Assembly (NCBI GenBank): GCA_964563545.1
Contig: CAZLXB010000001.1
Coordinates: 62,001-126,000, forward strand
Origin: Casp-actino8 sp964563545
GTDB lineage: Bacteria; Actinomycetota; Acidimicrobiia; Acidimicrobiales; Ilumatobacteraceae
Length of the DNA stretch: 64,000 bases
Reading direction: 5' to 3'
In this document: one piece after another, positions 43,975-52,954 of the stretch
Layout: each line of letters opens with the position of its first letter
Numbering within the stretch: the stretch's first letter is position 1
Notes under the pieces: generated by a model
Told to the model about the DNA's origin: nothing
Database searches by the model: none
The model's input: the letters and a program-made list of their open reading frames with translations, nothing else
Made by a program: the position numbers and the translations under genes

Positions 43975-45054
43975 ATGATCCTCGACCAGCTTTCGGTACC
44001 GAGTTCCGACTTCGCCACCGCCACCGGATGGGAGCCCAAACCCGAGGGTCTCTGCCGCGGTGAGATCTGTGTCCCGGCTCCGGGTGCGCTCGACGGCCCG
44101 AACGTGAACGTCGAACGGGCGGCCGCTCGTCTGGGGATGCCGCTCGTCCATGACTCCGATCACGGCGTGTGGTCGCTCGGTCCAGCCACTCTTGGCGGCC
44201 ACTCCCTGTCGACGGCCGTGGCCGCCGATCCCGAACTCAAGAATTTCGACGGATCGACCTTCAAACTGTCGTCTCTTCGAGGACGCAAGGTCGTGTTCGT
44301 TGCTTGGGCGAGTTATTGAGGCTGCCGTTCGAGTCTGCCCGGGTGGCAGGCACTCCACGCTGAAATCGAACCGCTCGGAGCAACGGTCGTGACCGTCGCC
44401 CTCGACATCGACATCGAACACGCTCGACCTTGGAGTGCGGCCGCGTCGCCCACCCATCCTTGTGTGGTCGACACCACCCATGTGACCGGCCAGATGTTCG
44501 GATTCACGAACATTCCGATGGCCGTCTGGATCGATGAGAACGGGTATCTCGTGCGTCCGGCCGAAGGTGCCTCGATCGAACGCAGTCCACTGCGAGACAT
44601 GGAGATCCCCGACGGTCTTCCCGAACGACTCGATGCCATGTACCGGGCCGTCAAGGCGATCCCGGACGACGCCGACGAATACAGGGCCGCGATCCTCGAC
44701 TGGGTGCGCCATGGTGCATCGTCGAGATTCGCCCTCTCTCCGGATGAAGTTGTTGCGCGAAGTCAGCCCCGTTCCGACGATGAGGCACGGGCGGCCGCGT
44801 GTTTCGAACTCGGTGAACATCTCCGGCGCACGGTCGGTCCCGAAGCCGCCGTCCCGTGGTGGCGCGAAGCCCACCGCCTGCATCCACTGAATCTCACGTA
44901 CAAGCGCCAAGCCTGGACGCTCGTCACCACCGCTCCCGACGCAACCGAGAACGACCTCATGCAGGGTCCGAACGAGGTCTACGAAAGCAACCTTCTGGAT
45001 GATGTTCTGGGTGCCGGCGGATTCGGAGCCTTCATCGTTCGGCCGCAACTCTGA
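43975..45054 (+). CDS. Probable selenoprotein: redoxin/thioredoxin-fold protein with in-frame TGA as Sec115
   Basis: The frame from ATG 43975 meets TGA at 44317-44319 and then stays open to the TGA ending at 45054: 359 residues if the first TGA is read through. Around it the protein reads V-A-W-A-S-Y-[TGA]-G-C-R-S-S-L-P-G-W, so the TGA replaces the first catalytic Cys of a TlpA/ResA/AhpC-like active site, giving U115-G-C117. Downstream the fold continues normally (TVVTVALDID; FTNIPMAVWIDENG with the cis-Pro), then an all-helical, TPR-like C-terminal region of about 130 residues. A SECIS-like stem-loop follows the TGA. CATACT lies 7 nt before the ATG. Likely a thiol/selenol reductase or peroxidase. 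The alternative is a nonsense mutation or a base-call error. SelABCD genes are not in this window. Confidence 0.82.
44326..44359 (+). promoter_or_regulatory. Bacterial SECIS-like stem-loop after the in-frame TGA
   Basis: CTGCC (44335-44339) pairs with GGCAG (44345-44349) around the loop CGGGT (44340-44344). GAGT (44331-44334) pairs with ACTC (44352-44355) after a 2-nt bulge, and CGT/ACG extends the base. The loop begins 20 nt past the TGA and its second base is G. This meets the known bacterial SECIS rules (apical loop roughly 16-37 nt downstream, G in the first two loop positions, upper stem of at least 4 bp). Confidence 0.72.
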
Positions 45055-45072
45055 CGCGGTAGCGTGTCGGCA

Positions 45073-46023
45073 ATGGCCGATCTCGAACACGTTCGGTGGA
45101 TCCGGAGGCCCGAACTCCGCAAGCCGTACGTCGTCGCTGCCTTCACCGGCTGGAACGACGCCGCCGATGCTGCGAGTTCCGCGGTTCGCCACCTCGTCGA
45201 GACCATGGACGCCACTCCGCTCGCCGAAATCGACCCCGAAGCGTTCACCAACTTCGAGGTGATCCGACCGCACGTGCGTCTCTCCGACGTCGGCCAACGT
45301 CACATCGTGTGGCCGACGGTGAGTCTCTGGACCGCCAGCACTCCCGAGCGCGATCTCATCCTCGTCCTCGGACCCGAGCCCTCCATGCAATGGAAGGCCT
45401 TCTGCAATCAACTCGTCGGCATCGCTACGGCGTACAAGGCCGTCTCCATCGTCACCATCGGCGCGCTGGTCGCCGACGTCGCACACCGTCGACCGACGCA
45501 GGTTCTGAGTACATCGTCCGACCAAGGTCTGATCGACCGTTTCGATCTCCGTCCGAGCCAGTACGAAGGACCGACCGGAATCACCAGCGTTCTCGGTGAT
45601 GCGTTCAACCGAGCCGACATGCCCAACATCGCTCTGTGGGCCGCCGTGCCCACGTATGCATCGCAGATCACCTCGCCGAAGGCTGCCCTCGCCCTCGTCG
45701 AACGACTCGGTGAAATCCTCGATACCGATCTTCCGTCGTTGCCGCTCAGCGAACTCGTCGAGCAATACGAAGAGCAGATCGACGAGATGATCAGCCAGGA
45801 CGATTCGCTGACCCGTTATCTCGAGCGGATCGAGAACCTCGACGACGACGAAGACTACGAATACGACGAGGACGACGACATCGATCTGGCGGCGGAAGAC
45901 GACAACTCACTGCCGCTCGATGATCGCCCTCGCGATGACACGCCACTTCCTGACGGTCCGGTCGACAGTGACGCCCTCATGGAAGAGGTCGAGCGGTTCC
46001 TCCGTAGTCAGAGCGACGACTAA
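45073..46023 (+). CDS. PAC2-family protein with acidic C-terminal tail
   Basis: A 316-residue protein of the PAC2 (proteasome-assembly-chaperone-2-like) family common in actinobacteria. Marks: KPYVVAAFTGWNDAADAAS near 18-36, DLILVLGPEPSMQWKAF near 92, and the YEGPTGITSVL stretch near 164. The tail (about 250-305) is very rich in Asp and Glu. ATG 45073 is favoured over GTG 45064 because TAGCGT (45060-45065) sits 7 nt before it. The stop overlaps the convergent Nudix gene by 4 bp. Function in bacteria is unproven. Confidence 0.88.
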   Translation: MADLEHVRWIRRPELRKPYVVAAFTGWNDAADAASSAVRHLVETMDATPLAEIDPEAFTNFEVIRPHVRLSDVGQRHIVWPTVSLWTASTPERDLILVLGPEPSMQWKAFCNQLVGIATAYKAVSIVTIGALVADVAHRRPTQVLSTSSDQGLIDRFDLRPSQYEGPTGITSVLGDAFNRADMPNIALWAAVPTYASQITSPKAALALVERLGEILDTDLPSLPLSELVEQYEEQIDEMISQDDSLTRYLERIENLDDDEDYEYDEDDDIDLAAEDDNSLPLDDRPRDDTPLPDGPVDSDALMEEVERFLRSQSDD

Positions 46024-46718
46024 GGCTCACCGCGCCACACGATGTCGCGGGGCGGATCGAAACTCGCGGCACCGATCGCGCCGCCGATGGCGGCGAACGC
46101 CATCGGACCCCACCAATTCGCACCGGCTGTCGGCTCGGGTAGTGAGTCGCGGCCGAACCATCCGATGCCGGCGGTTTCGAGCGGATGCCCCTGCAACGAA
46201 CCACCGACGGCACGACAGTGGAAGAGAAGCATGTACATCCCGAATCGGCTGAACCCCATTCGCTGACCGTCCACCACACCGAGCAACTGGGTGGGTTCGC
46301 ACTCGATACCCGTCTCCTCGCGGACTTCCTTGACCACGACCTCCGATGCCGAATAGCCCACATCGGCCCAGCCGGTCGGATACAGCCACACGCCCGAATC
46401 AGGTCGCTTCACCAACAAGATCTCGCCGGCATCGTTACCGACAATCGCTCCGATGGCGACCTTGGGCGTCACATAACCCGGGACACCTTCACCGATCGAC
46501 TCCATCCATTCCTGGACGAAGTGGTCCTGCTCTCGTCGGACCTCGAGCGCTTCGTCGGCCGCCGCCTTGATGTCGGCCGCCACGTGCAGAACTTCTTCGT
46601 ATCGTTCGCGCTCGTAGAGGTTCTGCGTGAAGCCGAGACCGGTACGCGCGATCCCGGCCAGGGTTTCGCTCCAGCGCACGAGATCGCGGGTGAAATCCGC
46701 CGGGCTGGCGTCGCTCAT
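46020..46718 (-). CDS. Nudix hydrolase with N-terminal NUDIX_N-type helical domain
   Basis: A 232-residue pyrophosphohydrolase. The Nudix box is complete: G of GYSASE, then E, and R-E-E-T-G-I in VVVKEVREETGIE (about 121-142). The first 70 residues form a helical domain like that in hydrolases of X-linked nucleoside diphosphates (ADP-ribose or NDP-sugar type). TAGCGT at 46725-46730 lies 6 nt before the ATG. Convergent with PAC2. Confidence 0.9.
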   Translation of the reverse strand: MSDASPADFTRDLVRWSETLAGIARTGLGFTQNLYERERYEEVLHVAADIKAAADEALEVRREQDHFVQEWMESIGEGVPGYVTPKVAIGAIVGNDAGEILLVKRPDSGVWLYPTGWADVGYSASEVVVKEVREETGIECEPTQLLGVVDGQRMGFSRFGMYMLLFHCRAVGGSLQGHPLETAGIGWFGRDSLPEPTAGANWWGPMAFAAIGGAIGAASFDPPRDIVWRGEP

Positions 46719-46749
46719 GCACCCACGCTAGTACGGCGACGAGAAGGGT

Positions 46750-49047
46750 TCAGCCGGCAGCAAGAGTGAAGAGAATCGCCCGGACAACTTCGTTCCGGTG
46801 GAACGGATCGGTCAGTTTCTCGCCGACCGATGTCCGAACGTAGAACGCGTCGACGACTTCGTCACCGATGGTCTGCACCGAGGCATGGCGGATGTCGAGG
46901 CCGACTTCAGCCATCGCCTTGGTGATCCGATGAAGAATGCCGTGCTGATCGGGTGCCCGCACCTCGAGAACGGTGGCATTCGACGACGCCTCGTCGAAGA
47001 AGGTCACCTTGGGCGGGGCCAACTCACCCGCCGAACGACGGCGACGGCGATAAGACTTGGCTCGTTCGGCCATGCGAGCCTCGATGGCCAGTTCACCGCG
47101 CAACGCGCGCTCGAGATTCGTGATGATCGGGGCCCACTCGATCGGTCCGTGACTCGGTACGTGAACACGGAACTGCGACGCCGCCATACCTTGCTCATCC
47201 GAGTGAGCCTGGGCGCCGATCACACTCAATCCATGCAGGGTGAGCACTCCGGCCACCCGGCTGAAGGTTCCTGGTCGGTCGGGGCTCACGACCGTGACCG
47301 AATCATCGGTGACTCCGACCGATATCGCGCCCTTGGCCATCATCTCCAGAACCCCGGCGTCGGGGAACAACCGCCACTGAACCTCATCCATGTCGCCACC
47401 ACCGAGGACGAGGTGAACCCGCTTCACCAATTCGGCGACGAGTTCGGCTTTCCACGATCCCCACGCAGCCGGACCGGTGGCCAAACTGTCGGCCACCGTC
47501 AGCCCGTGCAGCAGATCGAGCACCAACGGTGACGTCACGTGCTCGGCGACGTAGGCGATGGTTGCCGGATCGGCGAGATCACGTCGGGTCGCCACATCGG
47601 GCAGAAGCAGATGGTGTTCGACCATCGTCTGCAGAATCACCATGTCGTCAGAGGCGATACCGAGACGCGGGGCGATACGACCGACGAGCTCCACACCGAC
47701 TTCGTTGTGATCGCCCGGATATCCCTTGCCGATGTCGTGGAACAGCGCGCCGAGCACCAGAAGATCGGGCCGACTCACGTTCTGGGCGAGATCACTCGCG
47801 TTCGCCGTGGCCTCCCACAGGTGACGATCGACGGTGAAACGGTGGTAGGCGTTGCGTTGCGGGCGACTGCGGTTGGGCGCCCACTCGGGAAGGATGCGCA
47901 CCCAGAGTCCGCGCTGATCGAGGGCCTCGAGAACGGGAATCGCGTCATGCCCGGTCAGGAGCAGACCCACGAGATCGTCGATCGCCCCCACCGGCCACGG
48001 TGACGGCATGGCGGGCGACGACTGTGCCAACCGGTCGAGTGTCGGCCGATCGATACGCGCCCGATGCCGCGCCGCCGACGCAGCCACGCGCAGAACGAGA
48101 GTCGGATCGGATGCCGGATCGATGGTGTCGTCGAGATGGATCTCGCCGTGACGGAGTATCACACCCGGTGCAACCGCCTGATCGGGCTGTGGTTTGGCAC
48201 GCGCCGCCTTCACCCGCGCCCAGACTTCGTCGCCGACCCACGACACCGAGCGGGCGACGTTCGACAACGACGACATGAGCGCATCCGCATTGGGATATCC
48301 ACACAGTGACGCGACCGCGTCCTGGTCCTCCAGGTGGAGAACCTCGCTCGCGCGACCCACGTGGCGGTGCAGCGCGACACGAACCGACATCAGTACATCA
48401 CTCGCTCCGTCGAGAGAAGCCTGGTCCGATCGCGAAATCGGCACGCCCGCCTCCTCGGCCCATTTCAGGGCGTGGATGTCGCGGAGTCCGCCGTATCCCT
48501 CTTTCAGGTTGGGTTCGAGCAGAAACGCGACTTCTCCGAATTCCTCTTGTCGATCGCGAACTCTGCGCATCAGTTCGGGAAGACGGGTCTCGGCTCCGGC
48601 TCGCCAAGCCTTCTCCGCCGCAGTGCGTAGTTCATCGGTGAGCGATCGGTCGCCGGCGATGTGCCGAGCGCTGAGATTCGCGGTCGCCGAGTCGAGTTCG
48701 GTACGAGACAACTCGATCAGTTGTTTGACCGTCGTGACCGAATGCCCGAGTTTCACGCCGGAATCCCAGATCGGATACCAGAGCTTGGTGGCGATCTCGT
48801 CGATGTTCTTCACTCCATCGTGCAGGAGAACGAGATCGAGATCACTGAAGGGCGCCAGTTCGCCCCGCCCGTAACCACCGACGGCGACGAGCGAGGCTCG
48901 TTTCGACACGTTGTCGACCGCCGAAGTCCAGAGTTCGGACAACCAATCGTCGGTCGCCCGCGCCAACTCACGCGCCAAACGGATGCCACGCAGCGATGAG
49001 TTCTCGAGGACCCCACGACGGCCGGTCATGGACTCAGTTTCGCCCAC
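46750..49047 (-). CDS. glnD: [Protein-PII] uridylyltransferase
   Basis: Bifunctional nitrogen sensor that uridylylates or deuridylylates PII according to glutamine. The 765-residue protein has the nucleotidyltransferase motif GGYGRGELAPFSDLDL (about 57-72), a GlnD-specific helical domain, an HD domain with FHDIGKGYPGDHN near 437, and two C-terminal ACT domains (about 580-650 and 690-765). Start GTG 49047 or ATG 49029. Unlike many actinobacteria, amtB and glnB are not next to it. It is followed on the same strand only by the Nudix gene. Confidence 0.93.
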   Translation of the reverse strand: MGETESMTGRRGVLENSSLRGIRLARELARATDDWLSELWTSAVDNVSKRASLVAVGGYGRGELAPFSDLDLVLLHDGVKNIDEIATKLWYPIWDSGVKLGHSVTTVKQLIELSRTELDSATANLSARHIAGDRSLTDELRTAAEKAWRAGAETRLPELMRRVRDRQEEFGEVAFLLEPNLKEGYGGLRDIHALKWAEEAGVPISRSDQASLDGASDVLMSVRVALHRHVGRASEVLHLEDQDAVASLCGYPNADALMSSLSNVARSVSWVGDEVWARVKAARAKPQPDQAVAPGVILRHGEIHLDDTIDPASDPTLVLRVAASAARHRARIDRPTLDRLAQSSPAMPSPWPVGAIDDLVGLLLTGHDAIPVLEALDQRGLWVRILPEWAPNRSRPQRNAYHRFTVDRHLWEATANASDLAQNVSRPDLLVLGALFHDIGKGYPGDHNEVGVELVGRIAPRLGIASDDMVILQTMVEHHLLLPDVATRRDLADPATIAYVAEHVTSPLVLDLLHGLTVADSLATGPAAWGSWKAELVAELVKRVHLVLGGGDMDEVQWRLFPDAGVLEMMAKGAISVGVTDDSVTVVSPDRPGTFSRVAGVLTLHGLSVIGAQAHSDEQGMAASQFRVHVPSHGPIEWAPIITNLERALRGELAIEARMAERAKSYRRRRRSAGELAPPKVTFFDEASSNATVLEVRAPDQHGILHRITKAMAEVGLDIRHASVQTIGDEVVDAFYVRTSVGEKLTDPFHRNEVVRAILFTLAAG

Positions 49048-49092
49048 TACCGCGCCGAGTTCATCCTGCCGGCCAACGGTTTCATCGACCGT

Positions 49093-49548
49093 TCACAATT
49101 GATTCTCGGACCGCCCCCGTTGCCGCTGGATCACCGATGCCGCCTTGAAGGCCCCCCATTCGAGTCCCGGCTCCACGAGGGATTCGTCGATATCGGCCCA
49201 CGTGGCCGGGCAGAGCCCGAACACATCGGCGGGGAAGGACCGCACGTGGAACTCGTCGCGTTCGATCGGCGTACCACCCACTCGCCGGAGTTCTTCGGTG
49301 ATCGGTGCCGTGGATCGACGAAGGATGTCGAGCGGATTGGTCCGCTGGGCCACGACGTCGAGCGAGAAGAGAGTCGACAGATCTTCGAGGGCGCGCGACG
49401 CAGCACTCTCGATCGCCGTTCGTCGTCGATCGGGATCGACTCGATCGGACAGAAACTGAGCCGAGACCACGCGATCGAAGGCCACACCCAACCATGGTTC
49501 GACCGTTCGCTGGCACGTTTCGAGAAGGCGCGACGAGTAGGGGTCCAT
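49093..49548 (-). CDS. Conserved-looking protein of unknown function
   Basis: A 151-residue soluble protein I do not recognise. It begins MDPYSSRLLETCQRTVEPW and ends with LEWGAFKAASVIQRQRG. The middle has the WADIDESLVEPGL segment. Amphipathic helices dominate. GAGGAG precedes the ATG. It lies 45 bp upstream of glnD on the same strand and could be co-transcribed with it. Not secreted. Confidence 0.75.
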   Translation of the reverse strand: MDPYSSRLLETCQRTVEPWLGVAFDRVVSAQFLSDRVDPDRRRTAIESAASRALEDLSTLFSLDVVAQRTNPLDILRRSTAPITEELRRVGGTPIERDEFHVRSFPADVFGLCPATWADIDESLVEPGLEWGAFKAASVIQRQRGRSENQL

Positions 49549-49657
49549 CGATCAACTCCTCGTGTTTCACGGCTCGCGCCGGACGGAGTCGACAAACTAG
49601 TCCGATTTAGCGGCGATCGTTCGGGCTAACGTTCAAAGCCATCTTGGGTGAAGGCGG

Positions 49658-50914
49658 TTGGCGTTGCTGAAGGATCTGCGGTTGTTGTGGGCCAACCGTC
49701 GCTATCGGTTTCTCTTGCTGGCCCGTTTCGTGTCGAACATCGGCAACGGCATGTCGCCGGTCGCCTTGGCCTTCGGTGTCCTCTCGCTCCCCGGTGGTAA
49801 TGCGACGGATCTGAGTTACGTCACCACGAGTCGCATGATCCCGGTCGTGGTGTTCCTGTTGATCGGCGGCGTCGTCGCCGACCGCTTCGGTCGAGCGCAA
49901 CTGGTCGGGGGGACCGACATCATCGGTGCGCTCGTCATCGGCGCGACCGGTCTCCTCTTCATCTTCCATCAGGCATCCATCGTTCTGCTCTGCATCAGTG
50001 GCGCGATCTTCGGTGTCCTGAACGCTCTGTGGTACCCCGCTTTCAGCGGTCTCATGCCCGAAATCGTCGAGTCCGAACACCTCCAGTCGGCGAACTCGGT
50101 CATGGGCTTCGGCGCCAACATCGGCTTCACGATCGGCGCCAGTGCAGCCGGCATCATCGTGAGTCACGTCGGTCCGGGCTGGGCGATCCTCGCCGACGGT
50201 GGTTCGTTTCTGATCGCCGGACTTCTCGTGTGGCAACTGCGCCAGCCCGTCGATGACCGTGAGGTCGAATCCCCCGAACGCGAGTCGATGATCTTCCAGA
50301 TGAAGGAAGGTTGGCGAGAATTCGTGAGCAAGAGATGGCTCGTCATCATCGTCGCGACCTTCTCGCTCACCAATATGTGTTACGAGGGATTCTTCGGAGT
50401 GCTCGCACCGCTGCAGATGAAAGAAGAATTCGACGGCGCGCGCGACATGGGCTTCATGATGTCAGCCTTCGGTGTGGGCAGCATCGTGGGAGTGCTCGTC
50501 TCGATGCGCCTCCGCCCCCGACGCCCGCTCGTGATCGCCATGTCGGCGCTGCCCGTCATCGGACTGTGGATGTTCCTCCTCGCCTGGAGCGCACCCATGA
50601 TCCCGGTGATGCTCATGGCCTTCGGAGCCGGGGTCGCCCTCGACATCTTCTTCGTCCTCTGGATGACCACGTTCCAACGCGAAGTTCCCGAAGACATGTT
50701 GTCGCGCGTCGGCTCCTACGACGCATTCGGCTCGACGGTTCTCGCACCGTTGGGACTTTTCTTTGCCGGTCCGCTGGCCAGTTGGGCCGGTGCCGAAGTA
50801 GCGCTCGTGACCGCCGGAGCGATCGTGGTGGGCGCCAATCTCATCGCCCTCGCCTCGCGAAGTGTGCGCGACGTACGCGGGCCAGCCGACGCACATCCTT
50901 CGGTCGTCGGCTGA
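49658..50914 (+). CDS. MFS transporter
   Basis: A 418-residue permease of the DHA3/enterobactin-exporter-like group, with 12 hydrophobic segments. Marks: RYRFLLLARFVSNIGNGMSPVALAF in segment one, the loop ADRFGRAQLVGGTD near 75-88, and FGVLNALWYPAFSGLMPE near 120. No ATG is available at the N-terminus; TTG at 49658 or 49664 must be used, with GGTGAAGG nearby as ribosome site. Substrate unknown. Confidence 0.88.
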   Translation: MALLKDLRLLWANRRYRFLLLARFVSNIGNGMSPVALAFGVLSLPGGNATDLSYVTTSRMIPVVVFLLIGGVVADRFGRAQLVGGTDIIGALVIGATGLLFIFHQASIVLLCISGAIFGVLNALWYPAFSGLMPEIVESEHLQSANSVMGFGANIGFTIGASAAGIIVSHVGPGWAILADGGSFLIAGLLVWQLRQPVDDREVESPERESMIFQMKEGWREFVSKRWLVIIVATFSLTNMCYEGFFGVLAPLQMKEEFDGARDMGFMMSAFGVGSIVGVLVSMRLRPRRPLVIAMSALPVIGLWMFLLAWSAPMIPVMLMAFGAGVALDIFFVLWMTTFQREVPEDMLSRVGSYDAFGSTVLAPLGLFFAGPLASWAGAEVALVTAGAIVVGANLIALASRSVRDVRGPADAHPSVVG

Positions 50915-50926
50915 TCGACTCGAGAT

Positions 50927-51664
50927 TCAATCGTCGAGAATCTCCACTCGAACACGCTTGTTGCCCTTGCCCTTGTTCTCGATTTTCACGACTTTGACAC
51001 GACCAACTGCACGCGTCGAATGAACGTGGGTGCCACCATCGGCCTGCTTGTCGAGACCCACGATGTCGACGACTCGGATCTCACTCACCGATTCGGGGAT
51101 CAGTGACACCTTGGTACGGATCAGATCGGCATCCATGAGCGCGGTGTCTCGGGGCAGGAACTCCACCCGTACCGGTCGGTCGGCATCGATCTCGGCGTTC
51201 ACGAGTTCTTCGATGCGGGACGCGAATCCCTCGGGAACCGGATCGAACTCGAAATCCATCCGGGCGCTCAGTGGTTCCATGTTGCCGCCGGTGACGGGCA
51301 CTCGCCATTCGTTCCAAATCACACCGCACAGGATGTGCATCGCGGTATGAGTGCGCATCAACCGATGGCGACGTTCGACCTCGACCACTCCGTGCACCAC
51401 TCGGCCGACTTCGGGAACCGGACCATCGATCTCGTGCCACACCCACTGGTGGCCACCGTCCGCCGACGTTCCTTTGCGGACTTCGACCACGCCGACCCCA
51501 TCGAGGTCGCCCACGTCGTGTGGTTGACCACCACCCGTCGGGTAGAAGGCCGTCCGGTCGAGCGCGACGGCTCTGCCATCCACGGCGATCACCGTGGCGT
51601 CGAACTCGAGGACGTCGACATCACGTAAGTAAAGAAGCTCGGTGTCGGCGGAGAACTCGGCCAT
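50927..51664 (-). CDS. AlaX-like alanyl-tRNA editing protein
   Basis: Freestanding editing domain that deacylates mischarged tRNA-Ala. In 245 residues it has DRTAFYPTGGGQPHD near 35-49, the first zinc pair HTAMH (about 104-108), and GGTHVHST near 207. In AlaRS and most AlaX the third ligand is Cys in C-G-G-T-H-V; here the residue is Asp (A-D-G-G-T-H-V), a known variant in some standalone forms. ATG 51664 is chosen over GTG 51700. Divergent from the binding-protein gene. Confidence 0.88.
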   Translation of the reverse strand: MAEFSADTELLYLRDVDVLEFDATVIAVDGRAVALDRTAFYPTGGGQPHDVGDLDGVGVVEVRKGTSADGGHQWVWHEIDGPVPEVGRVVHGVVEVERRHRLMRTHTAMHILCGVIWNEWRVPVTGGNMEPLSARMDFEFDPVPEGFASRIEELVNAEIDADRPVRVEFLPRDTALMDADLIRTKVSLIPESVSEIRVVDIVGLDKQADGGTHVHSTRAVGRVKVVKIENKGKGNKRVRVEILDD

Positions 51665-51727
51665 GTCCAAGTGTGCCTCGGTCCACTGTCGGATCACCAA
51701 CCGTCAGCCGACCTAACCTCGGAGCGA

Positions 51728-52954
51728 ATGCCTGCTCGTCGAATGATCCAACGTTTCTCGGTCGTACTGGTGGTCGGCATCGCGATGACCGCCTGTGGAT
51801 CGGGCTCCACCGGGCCGGTGCCCGAGACCGAACCGCGGGTCACGACCACGGCCACCCCGGCCCGAAGTGACGGCGTACTTCGCATCGGTCTTCTCGTGCC
51901 TCGGTCGGGAGGTGGAGCCTCTCTCGGCGAACCACTCGTCGAGGTAGCCGAGCGAGCAATCGCCGAGATCGAGAATTCGGGTCTCGGAGGATTCGAAATC
52001 GAGCTCGTCGTTCGCGACGAGGGGCCTGACACCGCCACGGCTCGTTCCGCGGTCGACGAGTTCGTCGACGACGTCGGCGTGGATGCCGTCGTCGGTCCCC
52101 TTTCGTCATCAGTTGCTCTCGGAGTGCTCCCGACTCTCATCGCCAACCGAATCGGTGTCTGCTCACCCGCGGCGACGACCGCGTCCCTCACGAACTTCCC
52201 CGACGATGGCCTATTCGTGCGAACGACTCCGAGTGACGCCATGATCGCCCTCGCCATGGCCCAAACCGTCGCTCAGACCGGTGTCGACGCCACGACACTC
52301 GTCTATCCCGACGATCCGTTCGGTCGGGATTTCACGATCGAGATCCGACGGGCGCTCGTACAACAATCGATCACGGTCGCCGGTGATTTCCCCTACGACA
52401 CCACCGATGACGACTACCGAGACGACATCGACGATTTGTTGAAGTCCGACCCACGCGTGATCACCATGATCGGCGACAAGGAAAGCGGTGGCCGTTTCAT
52501 CGGGGCCGTCCTGGCAAGTGGTACCGATGCCGATGTAGTCGTGAACGACGCACTCGCCGATGCCGATCTCAGCGGTGATCCGAATCTGGCTCGCCCGACG
52601 CGCTCACGCATCACCGGGATCGCGATCGATGCCGGTCGCATTCCCTTCGCCACCGCCACGGTCGACTGCATCAACCTTCTCGCCCTGAGCGCCGCTCAGG
52701 CCCAGAGTGACGTCGCCGATGACTTCATGCCACTCATGATCCCGACGAGTCGTGGTGGTTCCGCGTGTCGGGAATACGACGACTGTCTGACACTGATCGA
52801 CGACGGTCTCAACGTCGATTACAACGGTCAGAGCGGGTTGCTGACCCTCACTGCCAACGGCGACCCCGGCGTGGCGACGTTCGTGACCTTCGGATTCGGT
52901 GACGACGGCAAAGCGTCGTACCGCGCGTCGATCGGTGTGATCAGCGCTCCGTGA
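51728..52954 (+). CDS. Type 1 periplasmic-binding-fold substrate-binding lipoprotein
   Basis: A 408-residue extracytoplasmic binding protein of the Leu/Ile/Val-binding class. The signal ends in lipobox M-T-A-C (Cys about 23), followed by a Thr/Pro-rich tether. Marks: LRIGLLVPRSGGGASLG near 51, GVDAVVGPLSSSVALGVLP near 118-136, and VYPDDPFGRDFTIEI near 193. TAACCT lies 8 nt before the ATG. No permease or ATPase genes adjoin it, so it is an orphan binding protein or a sensor. Confidence 0.88.
   Translation: MPARRMIQRFSVVLVVGIAMTACGSGSTGPVPETEPRVTTTATPARSDGVLRIGLLVPRSGGGASLGEPLVEVAERAIAEIENSGLGGFEIELVVRDEGPDTATARSAVDEFVDDVGVDAVVGPLSSSVALGVLPTLIANRIGVCSPAATTASLTNFPDDGLFVRTTPSDAMIALAMAQTVAQTGVDATTLVYPDDPFGRDFTIEIRRALVQQSITVAGDFPYDTTDDDYRDDIDDLLKSDPRVITMIGDKESGGRFIGAVLASGTDADVVVNDALADADLSGDPNLARPTRSRITGIAIDAGRIPFATATVDCINLLALSAAQAQSDVADDFMPLMIPTSRGGSACREYDDCLTLIDDGLNVDYNGQSGLLTLTANGDPGVATFVTFGFGDDGKASYRASIGVISAP

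Noticed and set aside
43975..44319. Reading the first part of the selenoprotein gene as a complete 114-residue protein
   Set aside because: It stops in the middle of a thioredoxin fold at the active site, and the same frame continues with the rest of the fold.
44317..44319. Frameshift as the explanation for the interrupted redoxin gene
   Set aside because: The downstream homologous part is in the same frame as the upstream part, so no insertion or deletion is needed; only the TGA intervenes.
43789..45765. A 658-codon open frame on the minus strand across the selenoprotein and PAC2 genes
   Set aside because: Its product is rich in Arg, Gly, Asp and His without recognisable domains. It is antisense to clearly conserved proteins and arises from the high-GC codon pattern of the plus-strand genes.
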